A stretch of 64,000 nucleotides of DNA from Heyndrickxia acidicola. Its GTDB lineage: Bacteria; Bacillota; Bacilli; Bacillales; Bacillaceae_C. Below the pieces are notes generated by a model. The model was not told the DNA's origin, did not search any database, and saw only the letters and a list, made by a program, of their open reading frames with translations. Below, in pieces: positions 36,999 to 46,935 of this stretch (the stretch's first letter is position 1; every line of letters begins with the position of its first letter). The position numbers and the translations under genes were made by a program. The stretch covers positions 232,198 through 296,197 of the forward strand of contig NZ_LWJG01000004.1 in the NCBI RefSeq assembly GCF_001636425.1. The letters are read 5' to 3'.

Positions 36999-37111
36999 TT
37001 AATGTCCGTTAACTGCAAGGGTAACTGTTCCATTCTGTACTGTGTAGGTGGTGCCAGCAGGAACCTGGTTGTTAAACAATACAAAATTAACTAAATCTAA
37101 AAGGAGAAGGA
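36999..37111 (-). pseudogene. C-terminal scrap of an exported protein cut by the IS element
   Basis: Open frame ending 'NQVPAGTTYTVQNGTVTLAV' plus 'NGH' and stop. Extracellular beta-sandwich style composition. The upstream part is missing at the left edge of the insertion sequence. Confidence 0.4.
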
Positions 37112-37188
37112 TGGATAGGCTACACTTAGTTGGACAGAATTTTTAAGATCAAGTAGACTACAGTTAATAAACAAAGGGAGAATCTACG

Positions 37189-37473
37189 ATGACTAAAAGA
37201 GGACGTCGATCATTTACCGATGATTTTAAGCAACAGATGGTGCAGTTATATCAAAGTGGTAAGCCAAGAAAAGAAATTATTCGAGAATATGACCTTACTC
37301 CTTCATCTCTGGATAAGTGGGTGAACCAAAGCCAACAATCAGGCTCATTTAAGGAAAAAGACAATTTAACGGATGAACAAAAAGAGCTGATGGAGCTTCG
37401 TAAACGAAATAAACAGCTCGAAATGGAAAATGACATTTTAAAGCAAGCCGCGCTGATACTAGGACGAAAGTAA
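37189..37473 (+). CDS. IS3-family transposase OrfA
   Basis: 94 aa: helix-turn-helix 'RKEIIREYDLTPSSLDKWVN' that binds the IS ends, then a leucine-zipper-like helix 'LMELRKRNKQLEMENDILKQ'. ATG follows GGGAG. Intact, directly before the broken OrfB. Confidence 0.9.
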   Translation: MTKRGRRSFTDDFKQQMVQLYQSGKPRKEIIREYDLTPSSLDKWVNQSQQSGSFKEKDNLTDEQKELMELRKRNKQLEMENDILKQAALILGRK

Positions 37474-37475
37474 AT

Positions 37476-38306
37476 GTGATAAAGAACAATCAGCACAAAT
37501 ACTCGATATCAGCAATGTGCAAAGTCCTCCAGATACCAAGAAGCACTTTTTATTATGAAGCCAAGGAACAACCAGTTGTAGAATGTGACTTCTGATATCA
37601 TTGAGATTTTTCATGCAAGCAGGAAAAATTATGGGACTCGAAAGATTAAATATGAGCTTAAAAAGCTTGAAAAGACTGCTTCCAGACGTCGAATAAGTAA
37701 AATAATGAAAGAGCAGGGCCTGGTTTCTTCCTATACCATCGCTCAGTTCAAACCTCAATCAAAAGATACCAATGAATCGGAGCAAAAAAATGAATTGAAT
37801 CGTGAGTTTACTCAGAATCAGGCTTTATCTGTGATTGTTAGCGATTTAACCTATGTAAGAGTCCAAAATAAATGGCATTACATATGTGTCTTTGTTGATC
37901 TCTTTAATCGAGAAATCATTGGGTATAGCGCAGGTCCAAACAAAAATGCACAACTCGTCTATCAAGCCTTAGCCACCATAAAAACAGATCTAAATCATGT
38001 TCAAATGTTCCATACAGATCGTGGGAGTGAGTTCAAAAATACACTCATTGAGGAAGCATTAACTGCATTCAATATCCAACGGTCATTAAGTATGAAAGGC
38101 TGCCCCTATGATAATGCCGTGGCGGAAGCTACATTTAAAATCATTAAAACGGAGTTCGTGAAAGGCTATCATTTTAATAGTTTAGAAGAGCTTGAAATAG
38201 CGTTACACGACTATGTTCACTGGTTAATCACATTCGTATTCATGGAACACTTGGCTACTTAAGCCCCGTTCAATTCAAACTTACAAACCTTAATAAAGTT
38301 GTCTAG
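37476..38306 (+). pseudogene. IS3-family transposase OrfB, two frameshifts
   Basis: Begins 'MIKNNQHKYSISAMCKVLQI', shifts near 37585 to 'DIIEIFHASRKNYGTRKIKY', and carries the DDE site: Asp in 'VIVSDLTYVR', Asp in 'FHTDRGSEF', Glu in 'NAVAEATFKIIKTE'. A missing T near 38223 breaks the last 'HWFNHIRIHGTLGYLSPVQF' segment. Inactive unless the frameshifts are read errors. Confidence 0.85.
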
Positions 38307-38500
38307 TTTAATGTTGCCAATCCACTAGAACAATTTAGATATATATAGTAGATGTGCAAAAAATAACATTCTCACTGTATTAAGATAAGAAGATCTTTTT
38401 TCCACTTGCTATAATTTTTTACTCCATGTGTGACGACGTAATGTCTTTTTTATAAAAAGGACCTTTTTTTGATTATCGAATCCAATAAGATAATGTCTAA

Positions 38501-39316
38501 TTAATCAGCGATTAACGCCAGACTATCAGCTTTTTTTGCAATATGATCTATGGCTGCCTTTAGTTCCTGAACACTCGCCGCGTTTTCTACCATATTCGCT
38601 GTGATTTGTTGGACAGATTCATTTAAGAGTTCTACAGCTGTCTGAATATTAAACAATTGATCTTCAATTTCTTTGGCCGAATCCTTGCTTTTTTCTGCCA
38701 ACTTTCGTACTTCATTAGCTACAACTGTAAATCCCCTGCCATGCTCACCTGCTCTAGCTGCTTCAATTGCTGCGTTAAGTCCTAGTAGATTTGACTGATT
38801 TGCCACCTCATGGACAAATGACACGATGGATTTGATTTTTTCTACGTCCGTTTGTACACCCTCGGATGTTTCAGCTAGATTTCCGATTCGTTCTGCTACA
38901 CTATTTGATGCTTCTGTGACTAGATCTGATGTTGCCGACATTTTTTCTACCATGGCCGCTAACTCGGATGCACTATTGCGTAATGTATTCAGTCTATCAT
39001 TTTTAACAATTGCGTTTAGAACACCAACGGTTTCACCGTTATCTATGATGGGAGTGGCTGAAGCAACGTAGGCAATACCATAAGCTTCTGCATTTCGTTC
39101 TTCTCTCAGTTTTTTGCCGATTATCAACGCTTTAAATGCAACGGTTCCTTGATATTTTTCAACCGGATCTCCGACATTCATTTTGAAATCTATATTTTCC
39201 CCCGGTAAATATGCAAGAACCTTATCAGTATCGGTAACCACGATACAGGCGTCATCCGGATATGTATTTTGGTAAAACTTCATAGATTTCAACACATGTT
39301 CTACCGCTTCATTCAT
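38501..39316 (-). CDS. Soluble methyl-accepting signalling protein (YfmS-like)
   Basis: 271 aa, no membrane helices. An N-terminal PAS/Cache-like sensing half (1-105, '[18 protein letters not shown]') is joined to a short chemoreceptor signalling hairpin with tip '[19 protein letters not shown]' and '[18 protein letters not shown]'. This is the layout of YfmS, which modulates the chemotaxis kinase CheA in the cytoplasm. ATG has AGAGGG upstream. Ligand unknown. Confidence 0.88.
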   Translation of the reverse strand: MNEAVEHVLKSMKFYQNTYPDDACIVVTDTDKVLAYLPGENIDFKMNVGDPVEKYQGTVAFKALIIGKKLREERNAEAYGIAYVASATPIIDNGETVGVLNAIVKNDRLNTLRNSASELAAMVEKMSATSDLVTEASNSVAERIGNLAETSEGVQTDVEKIKSIVSFVHEVANQSNLLGLNAAIEAARAGEHGRGFTVVANEVRKLAEKSKDSAKEIEDQLFNIQTAVELLNESVQQITANMVENAASVQELKAAIDHIAKKADSLALIAD

Positions 39317-39497
39317 TTATAAATGACCCTCTCTTTTTTCACTAAATAGAAATGCAGATAGTTTGACTGCGAAATTTAGATAATTTCTGATTCGTATTTG
39401 CATCGAATGATAGGCATTTCTTCTTGTTTTCTGTCTTTTTAAATGGTTTTGCATATTTACAGGTTAACCATATTACGTTGGCGTTTGGAACCACCTT

Positions 39498-39535
39498 TAA
39501 AAAAAGGTTAAGAGTGCAAACCACTCTTAACTTTT
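39498..39535 (-). terminator. Terminator of the fructan operon
   Basis: Minus strand GTTAAGAGTG / CACTCTTAAC around a 5-nt loop, then seven T. Confidence 0.9.
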
Positions 39536-39579
39536 CTATAAAAACCATTCTAATGATAATAAAGAATTTCATTTAATAA

Positions 39580-41058
39580 TCAACTATGATTAAAATTTAA
39601 ATGAAACATTGTTAAGGAAATTAATTTTACCTTTCCATCTTTCGTGTATAACTCCAATCCCTTACTTGTAGGATCCGGGAAAATCTGATCAGTGAGAACC
39701 AATTCACCATCGTTCACAAAAACTTCAACAGAAGCGCTGTCTACAAACAGGTGTAGTCTTACCCGATTATTCTTTGCTTTTAAGGAAAAACCATGACGGC
39801 ATGGGAAATCTTCATTGAAATAAGAAACACCAGATTTAACTCGATCAATAAATAATGTTTCCTCCACAGCATTATAGCCGATTACCGTTTCTTCTATTTC
39901 GGATTTACGGATCTTGAAACCAAATTCCCGGGACGAATGAAGCTCCATCTCGGCTATGATTTCCAGTTTATCACCCATTACATCCGATAAAATATTTTCT
40001 TCCGGGGCAATGGTAAGACAATCCCAATAGTGCTTTTCCTGTCTAATGGTTTCAACCTCTGCTACAGGAGTTTGAAAGAGCCTTACGCCTGCAGAGGTTT
40101 CACATAGCGTTAATTCACGAGGAAGTGTCATGGAGCTTCTCCATGCTTCAGTTGGGGTTTCATTTGCATATCTCCAGTTGCTCATCCAGCCAATAAAGAG
40201 ACGTCTCCCGTCCTCTGGTGGAATATCTGACCATGTTACGCCTGCATAATTATCCCTTCCATGGTCAAGCCAAAGAACCGTGTCATCTCCATTTTCATTT
40301 GTAAAAGTAATTCCATTAAAATCCCCTATAAAATACTGTGTCCTAGAACCTTCTGCATACGCCGGGTCATTGCCAATACTCACAAGCATGACCCATTTGC
40401 TGTTAAATTTATCTCCATCCACCGGCAATTCAAACAAATCCGGACATTCCCAGACACCAGCATGAGAACCAGACTCTGTACCAAATTCACTGGCAAAGTG
40501 CCAGTCTTTTAGATTGAGAGAAGTATAGAATCGAACATGATCACCTGCAGCAAGAATCATGATCCACTTATTCGTTTTTTCATGCCAAAATACCTTTGGA
40601 TCCCGGAAATCCGTAATGCTTTCTTCTGTTAAAACAGGATTCCCCTCATACTTAATCCATGTTCTTCCTTGATCAGTACTATAAGCAAGACTTTGCCTTT
40701 GTCTCGGACGATCTGAATTAGGATATAGATCTGCATGTGTGAAAATGGCTACAAGGCCGGATCCGCCATGAAAGAATCCTGTGGTATCATTCCAATCTAC
40801 GACAGCACTTCCTGAAAATATCGCTCCATTTTCATCTGGTGCCAGTGCAATCGTCAGATGCTCCCAACTCATTAAATCCTTGCTGACTGCATGGCCCCAA
40901 TGCATCGGTCCCCATGTAGTCCCGAACGGATGATATTGATAAAAGAGGTGATATTCACCAGCATAATAAACCATTCCATTAGGATCATTCATCCAGTTAG
41001 ATTTTGGTGTAAAGTGAAACTGCGGACGAAACGTTTCTAAAACCCCTGTGTTATTCAT
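39580..41058 (-). CDS. GH32 beta-fructosidase, intracellular
   Basis: 492 aa, no signal peptide. N-terminal five-bladed propeller with the nucleophile in WMNDPNG (Asp25), transition-state Asp in 'FRDPKVFW' and acid/base Glu in 'VWECPDLF'; C-terminal beta-sandwich 'NDGELVLTDQIFPDP'. The 'FYQYHPFGTTWGPMHWGHAVS' region resembles levanase/exo-inulinase types more than phospho-sucrose SacA. It should therefore split unphosphorylated fructosides brought in by the adjacent ABC importer. ATGA overlap with the kinase gene. Confidence 0.9.
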   Translation of the reverse strand: MNNTGVLETFRPQFHFTPKSNWMNDPNGMVYYAGEYHLFYQYHPFGTTWGPMHWGHAVSKDLMSWEHLTIALAPDENGAIFSGSAVVDWNDTTGFFHGGSGLVAIFTHADLYPNSDRPRQRQSLAYSTDQGRTWIKYEGNPVLTEESITDFRDPKVFWHEKTNKWIMILAAGDHVRFYTSLNLKDWHFASEFGTESGSHAGVWECPDLFELPVDGDKFNSKWVMLVSIGNDPAYAEGSRTQYFIGDFNGITFTNENGDDTVLWLDHGRDNYAGVTWSDIPPEDGRRLFIGWMSNWRYANETPTEAWRSSMTLPRELTLCETSAGVRLFQTPVAEVETIRQEKHYWDCLTIAPEENILSDVMGDKLEIIAEMELHSSREFGFKIRKSEIEETVIGYNAVEETLFIDRVKSGVSYFNEDFPCRHGFSLKAKNNRVRLHLFVDSASVEVFVNDGELVLTDQIFPDPTSKGLELYTKDGKVKLISLTMFHLNFNHS

Positions 41059-42044
41059 TGAGATACATTCTCCTTATTTAACCATTTTGTATTTTTCTCC
41101 AGTACAAGAACTTCTTCAATAGTTGGCATGGCAGGTATGGCGCCTTTTTTAGTAGTGACAAGAGCCCCGACAGCATTTGCAAACGACACCATCTGATCCA
41201 TATCTTCCAAATCAAGACCAGAAAGAGGAACACCTTTTTCCAGTATTTGATAAAGCATTCCACCTAAAAATGCATCTCCAGCACCCGTCGTATCGACCGC
41301 CTTAACGTGGTATCCACTGCGGCAACCCGTTTCAGAACCATGTCGGTAAAAACAGCCCTTTGATCCCAGGGTTACAAGGATGAGTGGAATGTCAAAACGG
41401 TCTGATAAATAACTCGACCCTTTCTCAAGGTCTTTTGTTCCTGAAATGAATTCAAGCTCTTCTTCCGATATTTTCACAACATCCGCAAAGAACAACCCCT
41501 GTTCCATTCTTTCCTTCGCATGCGTTAAATCGTCCCAAAGGTTTTCCCGCAAATTAGGATCATACGAGATAAGAACGCCGTGCTCTTTCGCATGCGCTGC
41601 CGCCTTTAATGTGGCAGATGCAGCTGGTTCATGCGTCATAGAGATGGAACCAAAATGGAAAACACGTGCATTCGAGATCAACTCAAAATCTACTTCATTT
41701 TCTCTTAACATCATATCTGCCCCAGGGCTTCGGTAAAAACTGAAGGAACGATCTCCCTGATCATCCAGATGTACAAATGCTAATGTTGTTCTTGTATCTT
41801 TTGAAAACACCAGCCCTTTTGTATTCATTCCGCTTTCCCGTAATGTATTATGTAAATAATGGCCGAACTGATCATCGCCCACTTTACCTATAAAAGCCGT
41901 ACTCTTTCCCAGTTTTGCTAACAAAGAAAGAACATTTGCAGGGGCTCCTCCCGGATTTTGTTCAAATCGAACCTCTCCGGTTTCGGATTTTCCTGCGGGT
42001 GTAAAATCGATTAACACTTCACCCAATGCGATTACATCCAACAT
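41055..42044 (-). CDS. PfkB-family fructokinase
   Basis: Phosphorylates fructose released by the GH32 enzyme. Ribokinase fold with N-terminal 'GEVLIDFTPAG', the first signature 'GGAPANVLSLLAKLG' and the catalytic 'DTTGAGDAFLGG'. I start at ATG 42044 (AGGTG about 10 nt upstream) rather than the GTG 12 nt earlier. It overlaps the GH32 gene by 4 nt. Fructose is inferred as substrate from context. Confidence 0.9.
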   Translation of the reverse strand: MLDVIALGEVLIDFTPAGKSETGEVRFEQNPGGAPANVLSLLAKLGKSTAFIGKVGDDQFGHYLHNTLRESGMNTKGLVFSKDTRTTLAFVHLDDQGDRSFSFYRSPGADMMLRENEVDFELISNARVFHFGSISMTHEPAASATLKAAAHAKEHGVLISYDPNLRENLWDDLTHAKERMEQGLFFADVVKISEEELEFISGTKDLEKGSSYLSDRFDIPLILVTLGSKGCFYRHGSETGCRSGYHVKAVDTTGAGDAFLGGMLYQILEKGVPLSGLDLEDMDQMVSFANAVGALVTTKKGAIPAMPTIEEVLVLEKNTKWLNKENVSQ

Positions 42045-42093
42045 GATCTTGATCACCTAACTTTTTAAAAGTTTTTATAAATGCTCTTCCCTG

Positions 42094-42130
42094 TTAAAAA
42101 CAATCCGAACAGAAACCAGTTCTGCTCGGA
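42094..42130 (-). terminator. Internal terminator/attenuator between binding protein and kinase
   Basis: TCCGAGCAGAA pairs with TTCTGTTCGGA (one wobble), followed by TTGTTTTT on the minus strand. It probably makes the transport genes more abundant than kinase and hydrolase mRNA. Confidence 0.75.
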
Positions 42131-42164
42131 CTTTTAATGCATTTAGATATCCATTACTACTCGC

Positions 42165-43790
42165 TTATTTCCCTGAAATATATTTGTCATAAGCTTGTTG
42201 TTTTATTGTAAGGATTTTTGGAAGTCCATCGTTGTTTAGTGTTTTTAAGTAATCACTCCATTGTGATTCTATGCCGCCGTTTAAAATCCATTGCGCTTTC
42301 ATTCTTTCAACATAAGGTTTTACTGTTGCTTCAAGCTGCGTTAATTGATCCTGATTATCGCCATCTAGAAATACTGGCGGGTAGTTATATTCCGCTTTCA
42401 TATAAGGAACATAAATTTTATGCAGGATGTCCAATCTCCATTTGGCATCGTCCGGCTTCGTTGTGACAGTTCCAAAGTATTCATTTAAAACAGCTAAAGG
42501 TCCATCCACGCTTGTTTTTTGTCTTAATTCAACAGGTGCAGTACCATCCAACGGTAAATGCTGAAGGGTTCCTTTGCTTGTCAGCTTGAAGATATTTTGC
42601 TGTGTCTTGTCTCCGTAAGTACCCCAGTTGTTTTGTACGGATTGAATGGGAACATAGCACTGATCAATCCATTTAGCTGTTAAGTCAAGATTTTGGTTGG
42701 CGCTTGTAATCACCATTCTTCCTCTGTCAAAGCCATATCCATTTGTTCTAGGAACATTGATGGTTCCATCTGGCCCTTTTAATGGGGGAAGCGGTACATA
42801 GTCATTGTTACTGCCAGAAATATTGGCTTTGTCCCATGTAAAATATAATCCGTAGCGTTCATTCTTTCCTTTTGCCACATAAGTATTCCAGTCCTGAGTA
42901 AACGCTTCTTTATCAATTAATCCTTCTTGTTGAAGCTGGTGAAGCCATTCGATTCCCTTTTTATATCCTTCTTGATTTGCCGTGTAAATCACTTTTTGAT
43001 CGTTTGTCACTTCATAATGGTCATCATTATCTCCCAATCCAAACGCGCCAAGGAGCATCGCAGGATCTTCACCGCCATGGTTAATCATAAAGGACATGGG
43101 AATCGTACCGCTTCCAGCTGGTGCTTTTTGTTTAAATGCAAGAAGTACTTTCTCCAATTCAGCTGTCGTAGTCGGCATTTTTAAGCCCAGCTGATCCAGC
43201 CATTTTTTATTGATCCACGGTGTATCATCCAAAGCCTGAATAGCCTGCTTGCCTGTACCAAGCTCCTCGATCCATGGGAATGAATAAATGTGGCCGTCTG
43301 AAGCGGTAATCAATTTTTTATATTGTGGATGTGTATCCAGAATTTTTTTCAGATTAGGCATATCTTTATTTATTAATTTCTCTACAGGGACAATAACGCC
43401 TTGTTTTGCATATCTCAAGATATCGTTATCACTTAAACCCGCATTAAAGATAGCGTCTGGAAGGTCTCCACTTGCAATCTCTAAATTTCTTTTATCTCCA
43501 AATTGGTCTGAAGAATAGTTTGTCCAATCAATATGAACGTTTGTTTTCTTTTCAAGCCTCTGGAAGATCAATTTTTGATTTGGATCTTTTGGTGCTAAAG
43601 GCGAGCTTTGCGTCAGAAATTTTAGCGTTACCTTCTTTTTTAATGGTAAGTTGACATCTTTAATTGCATATTTTGGTGATGAATTTTCCCCTTTGGCGCT
43701 AGTGCCTGAGCTTGAAGATGAGCATCCGGAAACGAGTAAGCTTGTTACAAGTGCCGTAGTGGCTAAATAGCCTAATTTTTTTTTTCTCAT
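42165..43790 (-). CDS. ABC importer substrate-binding lipoprotein (LplA-type)
   Basis: 541 aa from ATG 43790 (GGGGAGG upstream; the longer frame to 43844 overlaps the permease gene and lacks a site). Signal peptide 'MRKKKLGYLATTALVTSLLV' then lipobox SGC, so membrane-anchored outside. Family-1 oligosaccharide-binding fold of the large LplA/YtcQ group. It presumably captures fructo-oligosaccharides; the substrate is inferred from the GH32 and kinase genes downstream. Confidence 0.9.
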   Translation of the reverse strand: MRKKKLGYLATTALVTSLLVSGCSSSSSGTSAKGENSSPKYAIKDVNLPLKKKVTLKFLTQSSPLAPKDPNQKLIFQRLEKKTNVHIDWTNYSSDQFGDKRNLEIASGDLPDAIFNAGLSDNDILRYAKQGVIVPVEKLINKDMPNLKKILDTHPQYKKLITASDGHIYSFPWIEELGTGKQAIQALDDTPWINKKWLDQLGLKMPTTTAELEKVLLAFKQKAPAGSGTIPMSFMINHGGEDPAMLLGAFGLGDNDDHYEVTNDQKVIYTANQEGYKKGIEWLHQLQQEGLIDKEAFTQDWNTYVAKGKNERYGLYFTWDKANISGSNNDYVPLPPLKGPDGTINVPRTNGYGFDRGRMVITSANQNLDLTAKWIDQCYVPIQSVQNNWGTYGDKTQQNIFKLTSKGTLQHLPLDGTAPVELRQKTSVDGPLAVLNEYFGTVTTKPDDAKWRLDILHKIYVPYMKAEYNYPPVFLDGDNQDQLTQLEATVKPYVERMKAQWILNGGIESQWSDYLKTLNNDGLPKILTIKQQAYDKYISGK

Positions 43791-43824
43791 TGGTAAACCT
43801 CCCCTAAAATGTAAGTCCTGCTTT

Positions 43825-44709
43825 TTATCCTTTAATTGATCCAACCATTACTCCTTTTTCAAAGTACTTCTGGAAGAATGGGTAGATGATAATTAATGGC
43901 AAACTTGAAATAACAATACTCGAATATTTAACCATTTCAGATATTTGCTGAAGCTGCTCTGTATTTTGTGCATCCTGGATCATACCAGGTCTTGGCTGCA
44001 TCTGAACCAAAATGGATCGGAGCACAATCTGTAATGGCTGTAAATTATCACTTTTCAAATAAATCATGGCATCAAAATAAGAGTTCCATTGGCCAACAAA
44101 TTGGTATAATACTAGAACAGCGATGATAGGCTTACTAAGCGGCAGTAATATTTTAAAGAAATATTGCATTTCTGAGGTACCATCCATAAGGGCAGCTTCC
44201 CTTAATTCAGTTGGTATTCCTTGAAAATAGGCTCTTGCTAATATAATATTCCACACATTGACGGCACCAGGGATTAAAATCGCCCAAATGGTATCGAGCA
44301 TATGTAGGTCTTTCACTAATAAGTACGTTGGAATTAATCCTCCGCTAAAGAACATCGTGATGATGAAAAGGGTCATAATCACTTTTCTGCCGACAAAGTC
44401 CCTTCGAGATAATGGATAGGCAGCAAATAATGTGATGGCAACCGAGATAATAGAAAAAGCAGTTGAATAAAACAGTGAATTTCTAAATCCGGTTAAAATG
44501 GATCCATCCTTGAAAATCCTTATATAGCCCTGTAGAGTCAATTTAGCGGGATTTAACGTTAATCCACTGTTCAATAATGTATTAGGATCAGTGAACGACG
44601 CCATAAAAACATAGATTAATGGCAGTAAAATGGCCAGAACAATCAAGGTCATGATAATCGCATTCATCGTTAAAATGGTTTTATCCGTTTTCGTTTGATG
44701 TTTAAACAT
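43825..44709 (-). CDS. ABC importer permease (LplC/YtcP-type)
   Basis: Six-helix permease of the carbohydrate CUT1 family with the EAA loop 'REAALMDGTSEMQYFFKILL'. ATG 44709 has AGGGGTGAG upstream. Partner of the LplB-type permease just before it and of the lipoprotein just after it. No ATPase gene is present; this group usually shares the MsmX ATPase. Confidence 0.92.
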   Translation of the reverse strand: MFKHQTKTDKTILTMNAIIMTLIVLAILLPLIYVFMASFTDPNTLLNSGLTLNPAKLTLQGYIRIFKDGSILTGFRNSLFYSTAFSIISVAITLFAAYPLSRRDFVGRKVIMTLFIITMFFSGGLIPTYLLVKDLHMLDTIWAILIPGAVNVWNIILARAYFQGIPTELREAALMDGTSEMQYFFKILLPLSKPIIAVLVLYQFVGQWNSYFDAMIYLKSDNLQPLQIVLRSILVQMQPRPGMIQDAQNTEQLQQISEMVKYSSIVISSLPLIIIYPFFQKYFEKGVMVGSIKG

Positions 44710-44730
44710 TTCTCTCACCCCTTATTGAAT

Positions 44731-45705
44731 TTATAGTCCTTCCCCTTCATTCAGTCTTTTCACTACCCTGTTAACGCTTACAAGCAAAATAACATTGATC
44801 ACAGCGTTAAATAGGCCAATTGCAGTTGAATATCCGTAATCTCCCATTTGCAATCCAATCTTAAAGACATACGTCGGCAGAATTTCAGATGTTGGAAGAT
44901 TCATAGATGTTTGTAATAAAAATGCTTTTTCAAAACCAATGCTCATAATGTTACCGGCAGCTAAGATAAACTGAATAACCATAATCGGTTTAATCGTTGG
45001 CAGCTCGATATGGATGATTTGTTTAATAATGTTGGCACCATCTATTTTGGCTGCATCAATTAAATCCTGACTGACATTCGTCAATGCTGCCAGATACACT
45101 ACAGATGCCCAGCCAGCAAATTGCCAAATATCACTAATGATATAAATGGATCTAAAGTACCCTGGGTCTGTCATAAAATCGATGGTCTTTCCACCAAAAA
45201 AGCTAATGATATGATTGATTGGCCCAACCGGAGATAACATGATGAAGACAATTCCGACGACCACAACCACAGAGATAAAATTGGGTGCATATAAAATTAA
45301 TTGAATGTTTTTCTTTAAAGCAATACTTCTTATTCGATTAAGCATAAGTGCTAAAATGATTGGGACAGGGAAACCAAATAAAAGTCCAAAAACACTTAAT
45401 TTCAAGGTATTCTCTAATAAATTCATAAAATCCGGCGTACTCATAAATTTTGCGAAATTCTGAAACCCAATCCAAGGACTGTGCAGAATTCCTAACAAAG
45501 GACTAAAATCCTTAAATGCGATTATGGCTCCATACATGGGAATGTATTTAAAAATAATCAACAGGACTATAGCTGGTAAAACAAAAAGATATAATTGATA
45601 ATTCTCTTTCATGTACCTTAATTTTTTGGCTGTTTTTGTACCAATCTTTCTTTTTCCTGTCTCACTTGGATTACTCTCAACCTTTTGGTATGCCTGCTCC
45701 ACCAC
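44731..45705 (-). CDS. ABC importer permease (LplB/YteP-type)
   Basis: 324 aa, six helices after a cytoplasmic basic N-terminus; EAA loop 'IDAAKIDGANIIKQIIHIEL'. First gene of the operon, starting at GTG with AAGGAGAG upstream. A LacI-type operator lies about 70 nt before it. Confidence 0.92.
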   Translation of the reverse strand: MVEQAYQKVESNPSETGKRKIGTKTAKKLRYMKENYQLYLFVLPAIVLLIIFKYIPMYGAIIAFKDFSPLLGILHSPWIGFQNFAKFMSTPDFMNLLENTLKLSVFGLLFGFPVPIILALMLNRIRSIALKKNIQLILYAPNFISVVVVVGIVFIMLSPVGPINHIISFFGGKTIDFMTDPGYFRSIYIISDIWQFAGWASVVYLAALTNVSQDLIDAAKIDGANIIKQIIHIELPTIKPIMVIQFILAAGNIMSIGFEKAFLLQTSMNLPTSEILPTYVFKIGLQMGDYGYSTAIGLFNAVINVILLVSVNRVVKRLNEGEGL

Positions 45706-45774
45706 GGTCTCTCCTTTATTAAAGATGTATTAAAAACCACATTTAATTGATCTCAGCATGAGTGAAACAACTTT

Positions 45775-45794
45775 TCGAGAAATCGATTTCTTGT
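45775..45794 (-). promoter_or_regulatory. LacI-type operator before the fructan operon
   Basis: TCGAGAAATCGATTTCTTGT, with a perfect 14-bp palindromic core. It nearly matches the operator before the regulator gene (46916-46935), so one LacI protein very likely controls both. Confidence 0.75.
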
Positions 45795-45807
45795 GTTTCC
45801 AAAAATA

Positions 45808-45851
45808 ATAGTAGTCTTTTAAAATCTAAAATGTCATTTAAAATCTACTAT
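45808..45851 (-). terminator. Terminator after the LacI-type regulator gene
   Basis: ATAGTAGATTTTAAA pairs with TTTTAAAAGACTACTAT imperfectly; TATTTTT follows on the minus strand. Confidence 0.55.
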
Positions 45852-45862
45852 CATTTTTAATT

Positions 45863-46903
45863 CTATGAGAAAACAGTCGGTATTCTCGTTTTTATTGTGG
45901 ATTCTCGAATGATCAACTCTAAGGGAAATTCATAGTTTTCGTATTTTAACGTCGTTCCCTCATTAATTTTTTCAATCAATACTTTAATTGCCTTTTGTGC
46001 AATTAAATCAATCGGCTGGTCAACAGTTGTCAGGCTCGGTTCAATAATGCTGGCAAGCGGCTGGTTATCGAAACCAATAACAGCCAGATCATTCGGTACG
46101 TTCCAGCCGAATTTCTTAGCTTCCGTAATGATTCCCACAGCTACTTCATCACTGCCGGTAAATATGGCAGTAGGAGGCTCAGTCATATTACGTATTTGAT
46201 AAAAAAGAACTCTGCCATCCTCAAAACCCGACCCTGTTTGCGGTGTTTCACTATTAAAATAGTACTTTTCATCAAAAATGAGATCAAATTCTTGAATAGC
46301 CTTTAAAAATCCTTTTTTACGCAGCAGGCCGGTTTTACTGTCATCGCCGCCCATGCAATAGGCAATTTTCGTATGTCCCTGTTCCAGCAAATGCTTAGCA
46401 GCTATGTATCCACCATATTCCTGGTTGGGTGATATAACAGGAACCGTTGCGTTTTGGACTGTTTCATTACATAAAACAATCGGCCCGGAAGCAAGATATG
46501 TTTCAATCACTTCCCACTCATTCCGAACAGCTGCCAGGATGATTCCATCGACCTGCTTGGTTTTAAGGAAATTCAAGTAATTCACTTCTTGTTCGTGCTT
46601 ATATCTTGATTGGCAAATTAGAAGTTGGTACCCTTGCTTTTCCGCTTCAATGGCCATTGACTGTACTAACCGGCTGAAGAATGCGTTTCCAACCTCAGGT
46701 ACAACAACAGCGATATTGCCAGTCCGTTGATTCCTCAAATTCCTTGCTGTTAAATTGGGAACGAAATTTAATTCCTTCATCGCTTTTTTTACTTTATTTC
46801 TGTTTTCCTCTGATACAGTCGACACTCCATTTATTACACGGGAAACGGTTGCTTTTGAAACCCCTGCAAGTTTGGCAACATGTTCAATGGTAGCAGTCAC
46901 CAT
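45863..46903 (-). CDS. LacI-family repressor of the fructan operon
   Basis: 346 aa: N-terminal helix-turn-helix 'TIEHVAKLAGVSKATVSRVI', hinge 'VPNLTARNLRNQRTGNIAVV', then a periplasmic-binding-like sugar domain. ATG with GGGGGG upstream. Upstream of and parallel to the transport/hydrolysis operon; matching operators before both transcripts indicate autoregulation and substrate-induced release. Confidence 0.92.
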   Translation of the reverse strand: MVTATIEHVAKLAGVSKATVSRVINGVSTVSEENRNKVKKAMKELNFVPNLTARNLRNQRTGNIAVVVPEVGNAFFSRLVQSMAIEAEKQGYQLLICQSRYKHEQEVNYLNFLKTKQVDGIILAAVRNEWEVIETYLASGPIVLCNETVQNATVPVISPNQEYGGYIAAKHLLEQGHTKIAYCMGGDDSKTGLLRKKGFLKAIQEFDLIFDEKYYFNSETPQTGSGFEDGRVLFYQIRNMTEPPTAIFTGSDEVAVGIITEAKKFGWNVPNDLAVIGFDNQPLASIIEPSLTTVDQPIDLIAQKAIKVLIEKINEGTTLKYENYEFPLELIIRESTIKTRIPTVFS

Positions 46904-46915
46904 CAGCCCCCCTAC

Positions 46916-46935
46916 TCAAGAAATCGTTTTCTTGA
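46916..46935 (-). promoter_or_regulatory. LacI-type operator before the regulator gene
   Basis: TCAAGAAATCGTTTTCTTGA, arms TCAAGAAA / TTTCTTGA around TCGT. Same half-sites as 45775-45794. Confidence 0.75.

Larger units (their letters stand above)
37112..38324 (+). mobile_element. IS3-family insertion sequence, about 1.2 kb
   Basis: Bounded by imperfect inverted repeats of about 30 bp. The left end is TGGATAGGCTACACTT; the right end read inward is TGGATTGGCAACATTA. They share 'GGACA/AGACA' and 'TTTTTAAG/TTATTAAG' further in. The element begins TG and ends CA as IS3 members do. No flanking target duplication is seen. OrfA is intact; OrfB is frameshifted, so it cannot move by itself. Confidence 0.85.
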
